A DNA stretch of 64,000 nucleotides from Conexibacter sp. CPCC 206217 (GTDB lineage: Bacteria > Actinomycetota > Thermoleophilia > Solirubrobacterales > Solirubrobacteraceae), in assembly GCF_030646165.1 (NCBI RefSeq), contig NZ_JAUTDO010000006.1:310001-374000 (forward strand), given 5' to 3'. Of this stretch, positions 1 to 9,081 are shown piece by piece. Under the pieces are notes generated by a model. The model was given only the letters and a program-made list of their open reading frames with translations, did no database searches and was not told the origin of the DNA. Within the stretch, counting starts at the first letter, position 1. Each line of letters starts with the position of its first letter. Made by a program: the position numbers and the translations under genes.

Positions 1-696
1 GGCATCGTGCACGACGCGAGCTTCTCGCTCAGAGCGGGCGAGCTGCTGGGGATCGCCGGTCTCGTCGGGGCCGGTCGCACGGAGCTGATGCGGCTCGTCA
101 GCGGCGCCGACCGCGCCGCCGCCGGACGCGTGACCGTGCGCGGACAGGAGCGCCGCATCCGCTCGCCGCACGACGGCATGGCGGCCGGGATCGTGCTGCT
201 GCCCGAGGACCGCAAGACGCAGGGCGCGGTGATGAACTTCTCGGTGCGCAAGAACATCACGCTGCCGGCGATGAGCCGCTACCGCGTCGCGCCGCCGCTG
301 CCGCTGCCCAACCAGCGCAGAGAGCGCGCCGCGGCGCTGGACCTCGTCGGCCGCCTCAACATCAAGGTGGCCGACGTCGAGCAGCCGGCGCTGAACCTGT
401 CCGGCGGCAACCAGCAGAAGGTCGTGCTGGCGAAGTGGCTGGACTCCGGCGCCGACGTGTACATCTTCGACGAACCGACGCACGGGATCGACGTCGAAGG
501 CAAGGAGGAGGTCTACGACCTCATGGCCAAGCTGGCAGACCAGGGACGGGGAGTGATCTTCATCTCTTCCGAATTCACCGAGCTGGTGGGTGTCTGCAAC
601 CGCGTGCTGGTGATGCGGGACGGAAGGCTGGTGAAGGAGTTCGAGGGAGAGGCGATCAGCGACGCCGCACTTGTGGCGTCCTGTTACAGCCACTGA
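1..696 (+). CDS. Sugar-type ABC transporter ATPase, C-terminal part (5' truncated by window)
   Basis: The reading frame is open from base 1, so the gene starts upstream. What is left is the second nucleotide-binding domain of an RbsA/MglA-type double ATPase, which energises uptake of sugars or related small molecules. A degenerate P-loop GLVGAGRTELMRL lies near residue 20 (the usual Lys is Arg, normal for the second domain of this family), the signature LNLSGGNQQK near 130 and Walker B YIFDEPTHGIDV near 155. A lipoprotein receptor gene follows 63 bp downstream, and the permease is presumably upstream. The family is certain; the substrate cannot be read. Confidence 0.93.
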   Translation, partial: GIVHDASFSLRAGELLGIAGLVGAGRTELMRLVSGADRAAAGRVTVRGQERRIRSPHDGMAAGIVLLPEDRKTQGAVMNFSVRKNITLPAMSRYRVAPPLPLPNQRRERAAALDLVGRLNIKVADVEQPALNLSGGNQQKVVLAKWLDSGADVYIFDEPTHGIDVEGKEEVYDLMAKLADQGRGVIFISSEFTELVGVCNRVLVMRDGRLVKEFEGEAISDAALVASCYSH

Positions 697-725
697 ATTC
701 CGACGGCGCGGCGTGAGCCGCGTCA

Positions 726-746
726 CTCGCCGAGAGAAACGGCGAG
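726..746 (+). other. Small hairpin between ATPase and receptor genes
   Basis: Seven-base arms CTCGCCG (726-732) and CGGCGAG (740-746) with a 7-nt loop sit just before the ribosome binding site of the receptor gene. This could stabilise the mRNA 3' end or set different expression for the receptor, as is common in ABC operons. There is no U-tract, so full termination is unlikely. Confidence 0.35.
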
Positions 747-759
747 GGAGGAGAGGACG

Positions 760-1971
760 ATGAGAGGACTCGCGCAGATGCGCCGCTTGCTGCTGCTCGC
801 GGTGACGCTGGTGTGCGCCGCCACGTTGTTGGCAGCGTGCGGCAGCAGCAGTGACGACGACGGAGGATCCAGTACCAGCGGCTCGGGCAGCAGCTCGTCG
901 CAGACGAAGGGCGAGGGAATCCGCGCCGGCAGCGGCACGGATGCAGAGAGAGCCACGACCGCCGGCGTCGCCGCCGGCAGAGAGGCCGGCGCACCGGTCA
1001 GACTGCCTGTCAAGACGATCGGCATCGTCAACTTCCTCAACGGGATCGAGTCGTCGGACCGGCTCGTCTCGACGAACGAGCTCGCAGCCAGAATCCTTGG
1101 CTGGAGAACGATCACGTGTGACGGCAGAGGCACGCCGACGCAGTTCGTCGCGTGCGGCAACCAGATGCTCGACCGCGGCGTCGACGGCATAGTGATGGTC
1201 GCGATCGAGCCCGGCCAGGTGCAGCAGGTGCTGACGAAGGCCAGAGCGGCCGGCGTCCCGGTGATCCAGACCGGCGGCGGCGCGGTGCCCGACGGCTATG
1301 ACGGCAACTACGGCCCGGACGAGTACAAGGCCGGCCAGGTGCTGACCGAGGCGCTGCTGCCGAGACTCGACGCGCTGCCGGGCGACTCCGTCCCGATCGC
1401 GATTCACGACTTCCCGGCCGGCTGGGCGAGAACCCGCACGGACGCGCTGCGTGACGCGCTCAGAGACCAGGACAAGGTCAAGATCGACGCCGACACCGTC
1501 ACAGACGGCGCCAACCTCGTCCCGTTCACGCGCAAGACGGTCGCGGACCAGATCACGCAGAACCCGGACCTGAAGGCGTTCTGGGTCTCGTTCGACACCG
1601 CCGGCCAGGTCGCCGGTCAGGTCGTGCAGTCCAGATACGCCGGCAGAGAGTTCCCGGACAAGCCGCTGGTCGTCACCTTCCACGCGGACCTCGGCACGAT
1701 CGAGCTGATGCGCAAGGGCGACATCGACATGACCTCTGAGGTCAATTACGACGCTGGCGTGTGGATCGGTGCCGACAACATGGCCGAGTTCTTCGCGCGC
1801 AGAACGCCGTTCATGACGGACAACCAGCCCACCTACCCGGGCATCGGCGATCCGTTCACCTACAGAATCGTCACGAAGGACGACCTGCCGCCCAGAGGCG
1901 AGTACGTCAGACCGGAATGGGACATCCCGGCCTACTTCACGGCCAAGTGGAGAACGGAGTTCGGGCTCTAG
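760..1971 (+). CDS. Sugar-type ABC transporter substrate-binding lipoprotein
   Basis: The protein has 403 residues. The N-terminus is a lipoprotein signal peptide with a hydrophobic stretch and the lipobox LAAC, followed by a Ser/Asp/Gly-rich linker (about residues 27-60) and a periplasmic-binding-protein type 1 fold of the RbsB class (about 85-400). It would deliver a sugar or small alcohol to the transporter encoded just upstream. GGAGAGGACG precedes the ATG at good spacing. Arginine is mostly encoded by AGA (about 18 of 28 codons by hand count), unlike the neighbouring enzyme genes. The ligand is unknown; the oxidoreductase genes downstream suggest an alcohol- or sugar-like compound. Confidence 0.88.
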   Translation: MRGLAQMRRLLLLAVTLVCAATLLAACGSSSDDDGGSSTSGSGSSSSQTKGEGIRAGSGTDAERATTAGVAAGREAGAPVRLPVKTIGIVNFLNGIESSDRLVSTNELAARILGWRTITCDGRGTPTQFVACGNQMLDRGVDGIVMVAIEPGQVQQVLTKARAAGVPVIQTGGGAVPDGYDGNYGPDEYKAGQVLTEALLPRLDALPGDSVPIAIHDFPAGWARTRTDALRDALRDQDKVKIDADTVTDGANLVPFTRKTVADQITQNPDLKAFWVSFDTAGQVAGQVVQSRYAGREFPDKPLVVTFHADLGTIELMRKGDIDMTSEVNYDAGVWIGADNMAEFFARRTPFMTDNQPTYPGIGDPFTYRIVTKDDLPPRGEYVRPEWDIPAYFTAKWRTEFGL

Positions 1972-2017
1972 GCGCCCGGACCGGACCTCCGACCCTTCTG
2001 ACTCAGGACGAGAACGA

Positions 2018-3055
2018 ATGCTTCAGCTGAGCTACCGCGGCAGCGGCGCGCTTGCCGTCGACGACGTGCCGGCGCCCGTGCCGGGGCCTGGAGAGGTGCG
2101 CGTGCGCGTGCACTCGACCGGCCTCTGCATGTCGGACGTGTACGGCGTCAGCGGCGTCAACGACCGCCGCGACGTGGTGCTCGGCGAGGGCGACGTGCTC
2201 GTGATGGGTCACGAGGTCGCAGGTCACGTCGAGCTGGGCGGACCCGGCGCGGGCGACCTCGCGCCGGGCACGCCGGTCGCGATCGACCCGATCGCCGGCT
2301 GCGGCGACTGCCCGACCTGCCGCGCGGGCGACGAGAACCTCTGCGACGCGCGCACGGTCTACGGCTGCACGCCGGCGGCGGCGGGCGGCTACGCGGAGGC
2401 CGTCGTGGTGCCGCGCCGCAAGCTGCACGTGCTCGCGCCCGGCACGCCGATCGAGGTCGGCGCGCTGGTCGAGCCGCTGTCGGTCGGCGCGCATGCCGTG
2501 CGGCTGGCGGCGCCGGCGGCCGGCGACGCGGTGCTGGTGATCGGCGGAGGGATCATCGGCATCGGCGCGGCGCTGGCGGCGCGGCGGCGGATCGGGGCGG
2601 TCGGGAAGCTGCTGGTGCTGGAGCCGCGGGCGGAGCGGCGGGCGCTGTGCGAGGCGCTGGGCCTGCGGGCGGCTGCGCCTGACAGCCCCGTGGACGGCTT
2701 CGACCTCGCGCTCGACTGCGTCGCACGTCCGGAGACCTTTGCCAACGCGGTCCAGGCGGTGCGACCGCAGGGGCTCGTGATGCTGGTCGGGATCTTCTCC
2801 GACGAGATCCCGCTGCCGGTCAGCACCGTCGTCTGGCGCGAGACCCGCATCGCCGGCTCGTTCGGCTACTCCGACGGCGACTTCGCCGACGTCGCGCAGT
2901 GGGTCGGCAGCGGCGCCGCCGACCTCGCGCCGCTCGTGCAGCAGCGGGTCGGCTTCGACGGCCTGACAGGCGCCTTCGAGGACTACGCGTCCGGCGCGCT
3001 GACGGCCGTGCGGACCCTCTTCCAACCCGGATTCGAGCAGCAGGAGCGCACGTGA
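2018..3055 (+). CDS. Zinc-dependent medium-chain alcohol/polyol dehydrogenase
   Basis: A 345-residue MDR-family enzyme that probably oxidises an alcohol or polyol with NAD(P)+. Visible are the catalytic-zinc segment GLCMSDVYG (about residue 37) with a downstream GHE motif, a four-cysteine structural-zinc loop (GCGDCPTCRAGDENLC, about 93-108) and a Rossmann motif GGGIIGIG (about 175). The start ATG follows an AGGACG-like site. Its stop overlaps the GTG of the next gene (GTGA), so the two are translationally coupled. The closest named relatives by pattern are butanediol/threonine/sorbitol dehydrogenases; the substrate is not determined. Confidence 0.85.
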   Translation: MLQLSYRGSGALAVDDVPAPVPGPGEVRVRVHSTGLCMSDVYGVSGVNDRRDVVLGEGDVLVMGHEVAGHVELGGPGAGDLAPGTPVAIDPIAGCGDCPTCRAGDENLCDARTVYGCTPAAAGGYAEAVVVPRRKLHVLAPGTPIEVGALVEPLSVGAHAVRLAAPAAGDAVLVIGGGIIGIGAALAARRRIGAVGKLLVLEPRAERRALCEALGLRAAAPDSPVDGFDLALDCVARPETFANAVQAVRPQGLVMLVGIFSDEIPLPVSTVVWRETRIAGSFGYSDGDFADVAQWVGSGAADLAPLVQQRVGFDGLTGAFEDYASGALTAVRTLFQPGFEQQERT

Positions 3056-4197
3056 ACTTCGACCTTCCCGAGGACGTCCAGCAGCTGGTCGCCAGAGCGC
3101 GCGACTTCCGCGAGCAGGTGCTCGCGCCGCTGGAGCCGCAGTTCCTCGCCGACGGCAACGTGCCGTGGCCGCTGCGTCCGAGACTGCAGGCGCAGGCGCG
3201 CGACGAGCACGGGCTGTGGGCGATCGACGTGCCGCAGGAGCACGGCGGCCTCGGCATGGGCCAGCTGGCCGTCTGCGCCGTGCACGAGGAGCTCAACAAG
3301 CACCCGATGATGTTCGAGACCGGCGGCGCGCCGGAGCCGGTCCTCTACCACTGCGCCCCGCACCAGTGGGACGCCTACTTCGGCGCCGTCGTCTCCGGCG
3401 ACAAGCGCAGCGCCTACGCCTTCACCGAACCCGGCACCGGCTCCGACCTCGGCGCGATCCAGACCACCGCGGTCCGCGACGGCGACGACTGGGTCATCAA
3501 CGGGCAGAAGCTCTTCATCGGCCTTGCCGAGCGGGTCGAGTTCCTGATCCTGTTCGCCTCGACCGACCCTGCTCGCGGCGCGCGCGGCGTGACCGTCTTC
3601 CTGCTCGACAGAGGCACGCCCGGCTACGAGGTCGTGCGCACGATCCCGACGATGGGCGACGCGTGGGACCCGTGCGAGCTGCGCTTCGAGGATTGCCGCG
3701 TGCCCGATTCCCAGCGCCTCGGCGCGGTCGACGAGGGCTTCGCGACGGCCGACCATCAGCTCAGCCACGGCCGCCTCAAGATCGCCTCCTACCAGCTCGG
3801 GATCGCGCAGCGCTGCATCGACCTGGCGGTCGCGTGGGCGCAGGAGCGCACGACCTGGGGGCGGCCGATCGCGTCGCGCCAGGCGATCCAGTTCATGCTC
3901 GCCGACAGCGCGGTCGAGCTGGATGCCGCGCGGCTGCTGGTCTACCGCACCGCGTGGGCGGCCGACCGCGGCGACGACGTCCGCACCGAGGCCTTCAAGG
4001 CGAAGCTGTTCGCGACCGAGATGGCGCAGCGCGTCACCGACCGCTGCCTCCAGGTCTTCGGCGGCCGCGGCTACGCGAGAGACTCGCCGGTGCAGAGCTT
4101 CTTCCGCCAGGTGCGGTTGTGGCGGATCGGCCACGGCACGGCGGAGATCCACCGCTGGATGATCGCGCGGGACCTGCTGGGGGAGGCCGCAAGCTGA
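3052..4197 (+). CDS. Acyl-CoA dehydrogenase
   Basis: 381 residues from the GTG at 3052, chosen because it overlaps the previous stop by 4 nt and matches the family N-terminus (NFDLPEDVQQL). It would be a flavoprotein that desaturates an acyl-CoA. Typical segments are AFTEPGTGSDLGAI (about 122) for FAD/substrate binding, QAIQFMLADSAVELDAARL in the C-terminal helical domain and the terminal VFGGRGY motif. At the place where the catalytic Glu usually precedes Gly-Thr the sequence reads IGHGTAEIH, so the base is either moved or absent. It is coupled to an SDR downstream, consistent with a short beta-oxidation-like route. Confidence 0.9.
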   Translation: MNFDLPEDVQQLVARARDFREQVLAPLEPQFLADGNVPWPLRPRLQAQARDEHGLWAIDVPQEHGGLGMGQLAVCAVHEELNKHPMMFETGGAPEPVLYHCAPHQWDAYFGAVVSGDKRSAYAFTEPGTGSDLGAIQTTAVRDGDDWVINGQKLFIGLAERVEFLILFASTDPARGARGVTVFLLDRGTPGYEVVRTIPTMGDAWDPCELRFEDCRVPDSQRLGAVDEGFATADHQLSHGRLKIASYQLGIAQRCIDLAVAWAQERTTWGRPIASRQAIQFMLADSAVELDAARLLVYRTAWAADRGDDVRTEAFKAKLFATEMAQRVTDRCLQVFGGRGYARDSPVQSFFRQVRLWRIGHGTAEIHRWMIARDLLGEAAS

Positions 4198-4952
4198 TGA
4201 GTGAGACAGGGATTCTGGAAGGCAGAGCCGGTGTCGTCACCGGCGGCTCGCGCGGGCTCGGCCGGGCGATCGCGGAGGCGTTCACCGCCGCGGGGGCGCA
4301 GGTCGCGATCCTCGACACCGCCGGCGCGCAGGACGCGGCCGCGGAGATCGGCGGCGCGACGCTCGGGCTGACCGGCGACGTGACCGACGCGCCCGGCATC
4401 GAGCGCGCGTTCGGCGAGGTCGCGCAGCAGTTCGGCCGCTTCGACTTCCTCGTCAACAACGCTGGCATCCGCGCGCAGGCGCCGTTCGCCGAGCACCCGC
4501 TCGACGTCTGGAAGCGCACACTCGACGTCAACCTGACCGGCTCGTTCCTCTGCGCGCAGACGGCGATCGCGCTGATGCTGCCGCGCGGCGGCGGCTCGAT
4601 CGTCAACCTCGCCTCGATCGCCGGCGCGATCGCGCTGAAGGAGCGCGCGGCCTACAACGCCTCCAAGGGCGGCGTGATCGCGCTGACGCAGTCGATCGCC
4701 GCGGAGATGTCGTCGAGCGGGATCCGCTGCAACGCGATCGCGCCCGGGATCGTCGAGACGCCGCTCAGCGCGCCGTACTTCAGAGACGAGCGGATGATCG
4801 CCGCGATCACCGCCAACACGCCGCTCGGACGCTGGGGGCAGCCGCACGAGATCGCCGCACCCGCGATCTTCCTCTGCAGTCCCGCCGCGGAGTTCGTCCA
4901 CGGGCACACGCTGTTCGTGGACGGCGGCTGGATGGCGTTCAAGGGCTACTGA
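4197..4952 (+). CDS. SDR family oxidoreductase
   Basis: 251 residues; the ATG at 4197 shares one base with the preceding TGA. It is a classical short-chain dehydrogenase: cofactor loop TGGSRGLG near residue 13, NNAG near 90, the catalytic Tyr-Lys pair in YNASK near 157, and a C-terminal GHTLFVDGGW. FabG-like overall, so it may reduce or oxidise a beta-hydroxyacyl or cyclic alcohol. It sits in a run of ADH, acyl-CoA dehydrogenase, SDR, SDR and CoA ligase with gaps of 11-37 bp or overlaps, which implies one operon. Confidence 0.9.
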   Translation: MSETGILEGRAGVVTGGSRGLGRAIAEAFTAAGAQVAILDTAGAQDAAAEIGGATLGLTGDVTDAPGIERAFGEVAQQFGRFDFLVNNAGIRAQAPFAEHPLDVWKRTLDVNLTGSFLCAQTAIALMLPRGGGSIVNLASIAGAIALKERAAYNASKGGVIALTQSIAAEMSSSGIRCNAIAPGIVETPLSAPYFRDERMIAAITANTPLGRWGQPHEIAAPAIFLCSPAAEFVHGHTLFVDGGWMAFKGY

Positions 4953-4963
4953 GGAGGATCTGG

Positions 4964-5701
4964 ATGCTTGAGAGTGGACTGGAGGGGCGCGTCTGCCTGG
5001 TGACGGGCGCCGGCAACGGCATCGGCCGCGCGACGGCCGAGCTGCTGGCCGGCGAGGGCGCGCAGCTGGCGCTGTGCGACAACCAGGAGGAGGCGCTGGC
5101 GAGCGTCGAGGTCGCTGATGCGCTGAAGATCACCGCCGACCTCTCGACCCGCCCCGAGGTCGAGCGCGTGCTCGCCGCCACGCGCGAGCGCTTCGGCAGA
5201 CTCGACGTGCTGATCCACTGCGCCGGCATCTACCGCGTCACGCAGCTGCCGGAGGTGAGCGACGCCGAGTGGGAGCTCGTGATGGACGTCAACCTGCGCA
5301 GCTCGTTCCTGCTGTCGCAGGGCGCGGTCGAGCTGATGCGCGAGCACGGCGACGGGCGGATCGTGCTGTTCGGCTCCTTCGCCGCTCGCACCGGCGGCCT
5401 GCGCGCGAGCGCGCCGTACGCCGCCTCGAAGGCCGGCGTCGCCGGCCTCACCAAGCACGTCGCGCAGTACGCCGGCCCGCTCGGCGTGCGCGTCAACTGC
5501 CTTCACCCCGGCTTCACCGTCACGCCGATGACCTCGATCCTCGGCGAGCAGGCGCGCGCCGAGGCCGTCGAGCGCGCCCCGCTGCGCCGCCACTGCGGCC
5601 CCGAGGAGCAGGCGCGGATGGCGGTCGTGCTCGCGTCCGACCTCGCGGCCTTCGTCCACGGCGTGACGCTGGACGTCAACGGCGGCATGTACATGGCATG
5701 A
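4964..5701 (+). CDS. SDR family oxidoreductase
   Basis: 245 residues; GAGGAGG lies at the right distance before the ATG. Motifs are TGAGNGIG (about residue 15), HCAG (about 86), the catalytic YAASK (about 150) and a terminal DVNGG. The usual NNAG is IHCAG. It follows the other SDR by 11 bp, so the two probably act on consecutive or related substrates. Overall it looks like a FabG-type 3-oxoacyl reductase or cyclic-alcohol dehydrogenase. Confidence 0.88.
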   Translation: MLESGLEGRVCLVTGAGNGIGRATAELLAGEGAQLALCDNQEEALASVEVADALKITADLSTRPEVERVLAATRERFGRLDVLIHCAGIYRVTQLPEVSDAEWELVMDVNLRSSFLLSQGAVELMREHGDGRIVLFGSFAARTGGLRASAPYAASKAGVAGLTKHVAQYAGPLGVRVNCLHPGFTVTPMTSILGEQARAEAVERAPLRRHCGPEEQARMAVVLASDLAAFVHGVTLDVNGGMYMA

Positions 5702-5738
5702 GCCGCTCCACCTTCGACAACGAACAAGAGGACCCTCC

Positions 5739-7310
5739 GTGCTCGATCCGCTCGGCGACCGCACCCTGACCGATCTGCTCGAGGAGCGCGTAGCGGCCAA
5801 CGGGGAGCGCACCTTCCTGGTCTTCGAGGACGGTGCCGGCACCATCTCGGAGCTGACCTACCGCGACTTCGACGCGCGCGTGGAGCGCTGCGCGCGCGGG
5901 CTCTCGCAGCGCGGCGTGGCGCAGGGCGACTTCGTCGTGCTGCACCTGCGCAACAGCCCCGAGTTCCTGATCGCCTGGTTCGCGCTGGCGCGCCTGGGCG
6001 CGGTCCTGATCCCGTCCAACGTCGCCAACACGGTCGGCGAGCTGGAGCACATCCTCTCGTTCACCTCCGCGCGGCTGGCGATCACGGAGCCGTCGCTGCT
6101 GGAGACCGTCGACCGCGCGATCACGGCAAGCGGCAACGCGGTGTCCGTCGTCGTCGCGCGCGGGACGGCCGACGGACGCGAGCGCTTCGAGGACCTGCTG
6201 ACCGACGACCGCCGCGCCCCGCGCCCGTCGTCGCTGAGCGGCTCGGACCTGGCGGAGCTGATCTTCACCTCGGGTACCACCCGAAAGCCCAAGGCTGTGA
6301 TGCTGACGCACGCGAATTGCATCCGATCCGGGCTGGATGCGGTGCACTGCCTGTGGCTGGACGAGGGCGAGCGCTGCCTCACCGCGCTGCCGCTGTTCCA
6401 CGTCAACGGCCAGGCGATGTCGGTGCTGGCGACGCTGACGGTCGGCGGCACGCTGGTGCTGATCGAGGAGTTCAGAGCGTCGCGCTTCTGGTCGCAGGTG
6501 CGCGCGCACCGCGCGACGCAGACGTGCATCGTCGCGATGCAGCTGCGCACGCTGATCGCGCAGCCGCCGGACCCCGCCGAGCGCGACCACCAGGTGCGCC
6601 GGCTGTTCTACGCGATCAACGTCACCGACGAGGAGAAGACGGAGTTCGAGCAGCGCTTCGGCATCTCGCTGATCAACGGCTACGGCCTCTCGGAGGCGAT
6701 GACGCTGCTGACCTGCGCGCCGGTCGTCGGCCCGCGCCGCTGGCCGTCGATCGGCCTGCCGTCACCGGGCCGTCGCCTGCTGCTGCTCGACCCCGAGGGC
6801 AACGAGGTGCCGCAGGGCGAGGTTGGCGAGGTCGTCGTCGAGGGCACGCCCGGCCGCGACATCATGCTCGGCTACTACCGCGACCCGGAGGCGACCGCGG
6901 GCGCGCTGCGCGGCAACCGCATGCACACCGGCGACAACGCGTACGCCGACGAGGCCGGCTACCTCTACTTCTTCGACCGCAAGAAGGACATGATCAAGCG
7001 CGCGGGCGAGAACGTCTCCGCGATCGAGGTCGAGGGCGCGCTCGTGTCGCATCCCGGCGTCGCCGAGGCGGCCGTCGTCGGCGTCCCGGACGCGATCCGC
7101 GACGAGGCGGTCGCGGCGATCGTCGTCGCGGCCGCGCCGGGCGGGCTGACGGAGGAGGAGATCGTCGAGCACTGCCGCCAGCACCTGTCGAAGTTCAAGG
7201 TCCCGACCGTCGTGCAGTTCGTCGACGAGCTGCCGAAGACGTCGATCGGCAAGGTCCGCAAGGACGTGCTGCGCAGAGCGCTCGCGGACGCGGCGACGCC
7301 GAGCGGGTGA
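5739..7310 (+). CDS. AMP-dependent acyl-CoA ligase
   Basis: 523 residues, starting at GTG behind AAGAGGA. It belongs to the adenylate-forming family: AMP/phosphate loop FTSGTTRKPKAVMLTH (about residue 182), NGYGLSEAM (about 313), TGDN (about 392) and hinge and C-terminal lysine motifs DRKKDMIKRAGENV and TSIGKVRK (about 505). It should convert a carboxylic acid to its CoA thioester using ATP. It is the last gene of the 2018-7310 run, supplying CoA esters to the acyl-CoA dehydrogenase and SDRs. Crotonobetaine/carnitine-CoA ligase-like enzymes (CaiC type) are a plausible relation. Confidence 0.9.
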   Translation: MLDPLGDRTLTDLLEERVAANGERTFLVFEDGAGTISELTYRDFDARVERCARGLSQRGVAQGDFVVLHLRNSPEFLIAWFALARLGAVLIPSNVANTVGELEHILSFTSARLAITEPSLLETVDRAITASGNAVSVVVARGTADGRERFEDLLTDDRRAPRPSSLSGSDLAELIFTSGTTRKPKAVMLTHANCIRSGLDAVHCLWLDEGERCLTALPLFHVNGQAMSVLATLTVGGTLVLIEEFRASRFWSQVRAHRATQTCIVAMQLRTLIAQPPDPAERDHQVRRLFYAINVTDEEKTEFEQRFGISLINGYGLSEAMTLLTCAPVVGPRRWPSIGLPSPGRRLLLLDPEGNEVPQGEVGEVVVEGTPGRDIMLGYYRDPEATAGALRGNRMHTGDNAYADEAGYLYFFDRKKDMIKRAGENVSAIEVEGALVSHPGVAEAAVVGVPDAIRDEAVAAIVVAAAPGGLTEEEIVEHCRQHLSKFKVPTVVQFVDELPKTSIGKVRKDVLRRALADAATPSG

Positions 7311-7314
7311 TGGG

Positions 7315-7926
7315 CTAACGCGCCTCCAACCCCCGCAACGCGATCTCGGCGAAGGTGTCGGCGACCTCCTCGGCGCTCAGCGCGCCGTCGGGCTGGAACC
7401 AGGTGTAGCCCCAGTTGGCCATCGCCAGCACGGCCTTCGCCGCGATCGTGGGGGAGACGGCGACGAACGTGCCGGTCGCGCTGCCCTCGGCGATGATGCG
7501 GCTGACCATCTGCTCGTAGAAGTCGCGCTTGACGACCAGTTCGTTCCAGCGCTCGCCGCTGACCGCCTGGCGCTCCTGCAGGAAGACGGTGACGCCGTCG
7601 CGGTGGCGCGCGACGAAGCTGAGCGCGACGCGCAGCACGCCGCGGACCTTCTCGGCGGGATCGCCGGAGGTCGACAGGACGCCCATCGTCTCGTCGATCA
7701 GCTCGTCGATCAGCTGCTCGTGGATCGCGAAGAGGAGGTCTTCCTTCTTGCGCACGTGGTGGTAGAGACTCGGTTTGCGCATCCCGAGCAGCTCGGCGAT
7801 CTCCGCCATCGAGGCGGCGTGGTAGCCGCGCTCGCTGAAGACGCGCGTGGCCGCTTCGATGATGTCCGCACGGACCTTCGGCGGAGGGCCGCCGCCGGTC
7901 GACGGGGTGGGTGCGGTTCGTGACAC
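7315..7926 (-). CDS. TetR family transcriptional regulator
   Basis: 203 residues. The N-terminal helix-turn-helix reads IIEAATRVFSERGYHAASMAEIAELLGMRKPSLYHHV in overlapping pieces at about residues 20-58, with the Tyr-His-His recognition end typical of TetR. The C-terminal ligand-binding half is helical and similar to regulators of fatty-acid genes. It is divergent from the E1 operon at 8098 and its 3' end nearly meets the CoA ligase at 7310. A palindrome at 8048-8063 in the shared upstream region is the likely operator. Confidence 0.9.
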   Translation of the reverse strand: MSRTAPTPSTGGGPPPKVRADIIEAATRVFSERGYHAASMAEIAELLGMRKPSLYHHVRKKEDLLFAIHEQLIDELIDETMGVLSTSGDPAEKVRGVLRVALSFVARHRDGVTVFLQERQAVSGERWNELVVKRDFYEQMVSRIIAEGSATGTFVAVSPTIAAKAVLAMANWGYTWFQPDGALSAEEVADTFAEIALRGLEAR

Positions 7927-8016
7927 GCGCGCTCCAAGGGGGTCGGATGAGGAGCGGAGTCATCCGCTCCTTAACAAGAATACTGGCTGGATCCGATCGA
8001 CTCATCGGTAGGCAAC

Positions 8017-8063
8017 TTGTCGTAATCGCCTATGACAAATAGGATAGCCTACCGACCGGTAGG
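8017..8063 (+). promoter_or_regulatory. Promoter and TetR-type operator of the E1 operon
   Basis: TTGTCG (8017-8022) and TAGGAT (8040-8045) are separated by 17 nt, a plausible promoter with start near 8052. A 16-bp near-perfect palindrome CCTACCGACCGGTAGG (8048-8063) covers the predicted start, the position of a repressor. A second inverted repeat, CCTAT-N5-ATAGG (8029-8043), and a half-site CGGTAGG near 8006 lie beside it. The divergent TetR protein is the natural ligand; this is inferred from position and symmetry. Confidence 0.6.
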
Positions 8064-8097
8064 GAGTTTCTATGTCTTGCGGAAGGAGAGGAACCGG

Positions 8098-9081
8098 ATG
8101 GCGGAGGTTCATACGGGGCGGGCGGGGACGATCGCCGGCACCGGCGAAGCGCGCGGCTCGGCGGGGCGCTATCGGATGATGCGGCTCAGTCGCCGCTTCG
8201 AGGAGACGGTCCACGACCAGTTCGGCGACGGGCAGGTGCCCGGTCCGCTGCACCTGTCGATCGGCCAGGAGGCCGTCGCGGTCGGCGCCTGCTGGGGGCT
8301 GCGGCAGACCGACGCCGTGCTCTCGACGCACCGCGGTCATCACCACTGCCTCGCGAAGGGCGCCAGAGCCGACCGCCTGATGGCTGAGCTGCTCGGCCGC
8401 ACGACCGGCTACTCGCGCGGGCGCGGCGGCTCGATGCACGTCGCGATCCCCTCGATCGGCCTGCTCGGCACCAACGGCATCGTCGGCGGCGGCATCCCGA
8501 TCGCGACCGGCGCCGCCTACGGCATGCAGGCGCAGGGCCGCGACGACGTGACCGTCTGCTTCTTCGGCGAGGGCGCGACCGGCGCCGGCGTCTTCGGCGA
8601 GGCGCTCAACCTCGCCGCGCTGTGGTCGCTGCCGCTCGTGTTCGTCTGCGAGAACAACCAGTACGTCGAGCTGACGCCGCAGAGCGTCCACGTCGCCGGC
8701 GAGATCTGGCGCCGCGGCGAGTCGTTCGGGATCCCCGGCGTGCGCGTCGACGGCAACGACGTCGACGCCGTCCACGAGGCCGCCTCCGACGCGATCGAGC
8801 GCGCCCGCGGCGGCGGCGGGCCGACGCTGATCGAGGCGGTCACCTACCGCTGGTTCGGCCACTACGCCGGCGACCGCGCGGCCTACCGCGACGAGAACGA
8901 GGTCGAGACCGGGCGCGCGGGCGATCCGCTGATCAAGGCGCGCGCCGCGCTCGACCCCGCCGAGGCGGAGGCGCTCGACGCCGACGTCGAGAAGGAGATC
9001 TCCGCCGCGCTCGCGTTCGCGCAGCGCAGCGCGGTGACAGGGCCTGACGCACTCGCGATCGACCATTGGGCGGTGAGCTGA
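8098..9081 (+). CDS. Thiamine-diphosphate dehydrogenase E1 component, alpha subunit
   Basis: 327 residues from the ATG at 8098, which follows GGAAGGAGAGG; upstream in-frame codons lack a site. It is a pyruvate/acetoin/branched-chain 2-oxoacid dehydrogenase E1 alpha: PLHLSIGQEAVAVG (about 45), THRGHHHCLAKG (about 80), the TPP-Mg motif beginning GEGATGAGVFGEALN (about 157) and ENNQY (about 185). It forms a heterotetramer with the beta chain encoded next and decarboxylates a 2-oxo acid or acetoin-like substrate onto lipoate. The GRGGSMH segment is of acetoin/pyruvate type. The substrate is not proven. Confidence 0.92.
   Translation: MAEVHTGRAGTIAGTGEARGSAGRYRMMRLSRRFEETVHDQFGDGQVPGPLHLSIGQEAVAVGACWGLRQTDAVLSTHRGHHHCLAKGARADRLMAELLGRTTGYSRGRGGSMHVAIPSIGLLGTNGIVGGGIPIATGAAYGMQAQGRDDVTVCFFGEGATGAGVFGEALNLAALWSLPLVFVCENNQYVELTPQSVHVAGEIWRRGESFGIPGVRVDGNDVDAVHEAASDAIERARGGGGPTLIEAVTYRWFGHYAGDRAAYRDENEVETGRAGDPLIKARAALDPAEAEALDADVEKEISAALAFAQRSAVTGPDALAIDHWAVS

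Noticed and set aside
7943..7968. Riboswitch or attenuator in the TetR leader
   Set aside because: Two overlapping short inverted repeats (GGATGA/TCATCC and GGAGCGGA/TCCGCTCC) are visible but no known riboswitch pattern or terminator stem follows.
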